A model generated the notes under the pieces. It was given only the letters and a program-made list of their open reading frames with translations. It was not told where the DNA came from and searched no databases. A stretch of DNA of 56,590 nucleotides, from the NCBI GenBank assembly GCA_020831465.1, contig JAFIGI010000007.1:1-56590 (forward strand). The letters run 5' to 3'. The first letter of the stretch is position 1, and each line of letters starts with the position of its first letter. A program made the position numbers and the translations under genes. This DNA comes from Chlamydiales bacterium (GTDB taxonomy: Bacteria; Chlamydiota; Chlamydiia; Chlamydiales; JAAKFR01). Shown here piece after piece: positions 44,598-56,590 of this stretch.

Positions 44598-44709
44598 AAA
44601 ATTTTACTCATAGTTATATGTTAGACTACCATTATACTACTTATTGCAATTTTTGTGTTTTAAATAAAATTATTAAATTTTTTTGCAATAAGCTAAGCCA
44701 ATAGGGAAA
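44403..44709. repeat. 307-bp direct repeat, copy B
   Basis: The partner of 43231-43537, offset by 1172 bases. It covers the N-terminal codons and the upstream region of copy B. It ends at the same GCCAATAGGGAAA motif as the other copy, after which the two sequences diverge. Confidence 0.85.
44631..44692 (-). promoter_or_regulatory. Promoter region of copy B with the same dyad
   Basis: TATAAT (44636-44631) and the inverted pair CTTATTGCAA/TTGCAATAAG (44692-44683 and 44649-44640) repeat the layout found upstream of copy A. The rest of the gap 44710-44791 shows no gene; a half copy of the hairpin repeat (TATAGCAGAAT, 44782-44792) abuts the stop of the giant gene. Confidence 0.42.
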
Positions 44710-44791
44710 GATCTCTTCTCGATAAAAAAACTCTACATTCGGGGGCCAAAAAAGAGCCGGCTTTTCCTTCCTGATGCCACCTATAGCAGAA

Positions 44792-56410
<11,619 letters not shown>

Positions 56411-56520
56411 AACAACCTTATAATAAATTTTTTTTAAAGATTATAACATATAATACCATTTCGGAAAAATAAATTTAAATTTATGATCCTTGTTTTTCCA
56501 AAAAAAATAGGGATTCAAAA
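56411..56520. promoter_or_regulatory. Divergent AT-rich intergenic region
   Basis: About 110 bases between the giant gene and the next gene on the other strand. On the minus strand TATAAT (56444-56439) is a good -10 for the giant gene, with no clear -35. On the plus strand, AGGGAT precedes the ATG at 56521. Runs of A and T dominate. Confidence 0.35.
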
Positions 56521-56590
56521 ATGGGCAAAAAACAAGATGAACTTTCAAAACTCAGAGGAGTAGACTTTTTCAAACTGGCCATCAAGGAGC
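56521..56590 (+). CDS. Start of an unidentified gene (cut by window edge)
   Basis: An ATG at 56521, preceded by AGGGATTCAAAA, opens MGKKQDELSKLRGVDFFKLA, continues IKE and is cut by the window end. The frame has a plausible ribosome binding site and a Lys-rich N-terminus. Twenty-three residues are too few to assign a family. Confidence 0.5.
   Translation, partial: MGKKQDELSKLRGVDFFKLAIKE

Overview
The window comes from a Chlamydiae genome, most likely an environmental (Parachlamydiales-type) lineage and not Chlamydia itself. Three things point there. The gene order trmA-family, yajC, nqrF, then hemG-hemN-hemE-mfd-alaS, tkt, amn, efp, a small FlgM-like gene, a metallophosphoesterase, an orphan groEL and murF-mraY-murD-LysM-ftsW-murG follows the run numbered roughly CT740-CT761 in C. 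trachomatis. Two tandem genes encode porins with the chlamydial MOMP signature (mature N-terminus LPVGNPW, Cys-rich WCD segment, C-terminal Phe). The extra genes (htpG, nadE, epmA, two NSS transporters, F-box proteins, IS and MITE-like debris) suit a larger amoeba-associated chlamydia. Species was not assigned.

Layout. 1-2.1 kb: edge of an IS1-type element, a TrmA-family rRNA/tRNA uracil methyltransferase, then a decayed stretch with two GxxExxY gene remnants around a long inverted repeat. 2.1-10 kb: yajC, htpG and an NSS transporter, NqrF, NAD synthetase and a DHA2-type MFS exporter. 10-12.7 kb: an F-box/beta-propeller-like protein, a 14-codon ORF and a flavoprotein. 12.6-24.2 kb: late haem synthesis (hemE, hemN, hemG) in one apparent operon with alaS and mfd, and divergent tkt. 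24.2-27.2 kb: two MOMP-like porins, AMP nucleosidase and a small unknown gene. 27.3-33.2 kb: efp-epmA, a HAD hydrolase, a second NSS transporter, a FlgM-like protein, a phosphoesterase, a Gln/His/Arg-rich small protein and a GT9 glycosyltransferase. 33.2-35.9 kb: orphan GroEL, RsmI, a structured repeat and tRNA-Cys. 35.9-42.4 kb: the peptidoglycan/division cluster.

Synteny with Chlamydia stops right after murG, where murC-ddl would be expected. Instead there is an accessory block on the opposite strand (42.4-56.4 kb). It holds two paralogous proteins that combine an Inc-like double hydrophobic segment at the N-terminus with an F-box-like helix bundle, and one 3872-residue protein. The giant protein carries SF2 helicase-like motifs resembling the eukaryotic DUF3638/DUF3645 family and a 19-glutamine tract near its C-terminus. 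Together with the F-box protein at 10-11.4 kb this looks like a host-interaction repertoire, possibly directed at ubiquitin pathways; that function is inference only.

Dispersed non-coding structure is notable. A 21-bp-stem hairpin repeat sits at two convergent gene ends, in opposite orientations. A 36-bp inverted repeat spans the alaS-mfd junction. Two longer inverted-repeat elements share arm sequences. A 307-bp direct repeat covers the promoters and N-termini of the two Inc/F-box-like genes.
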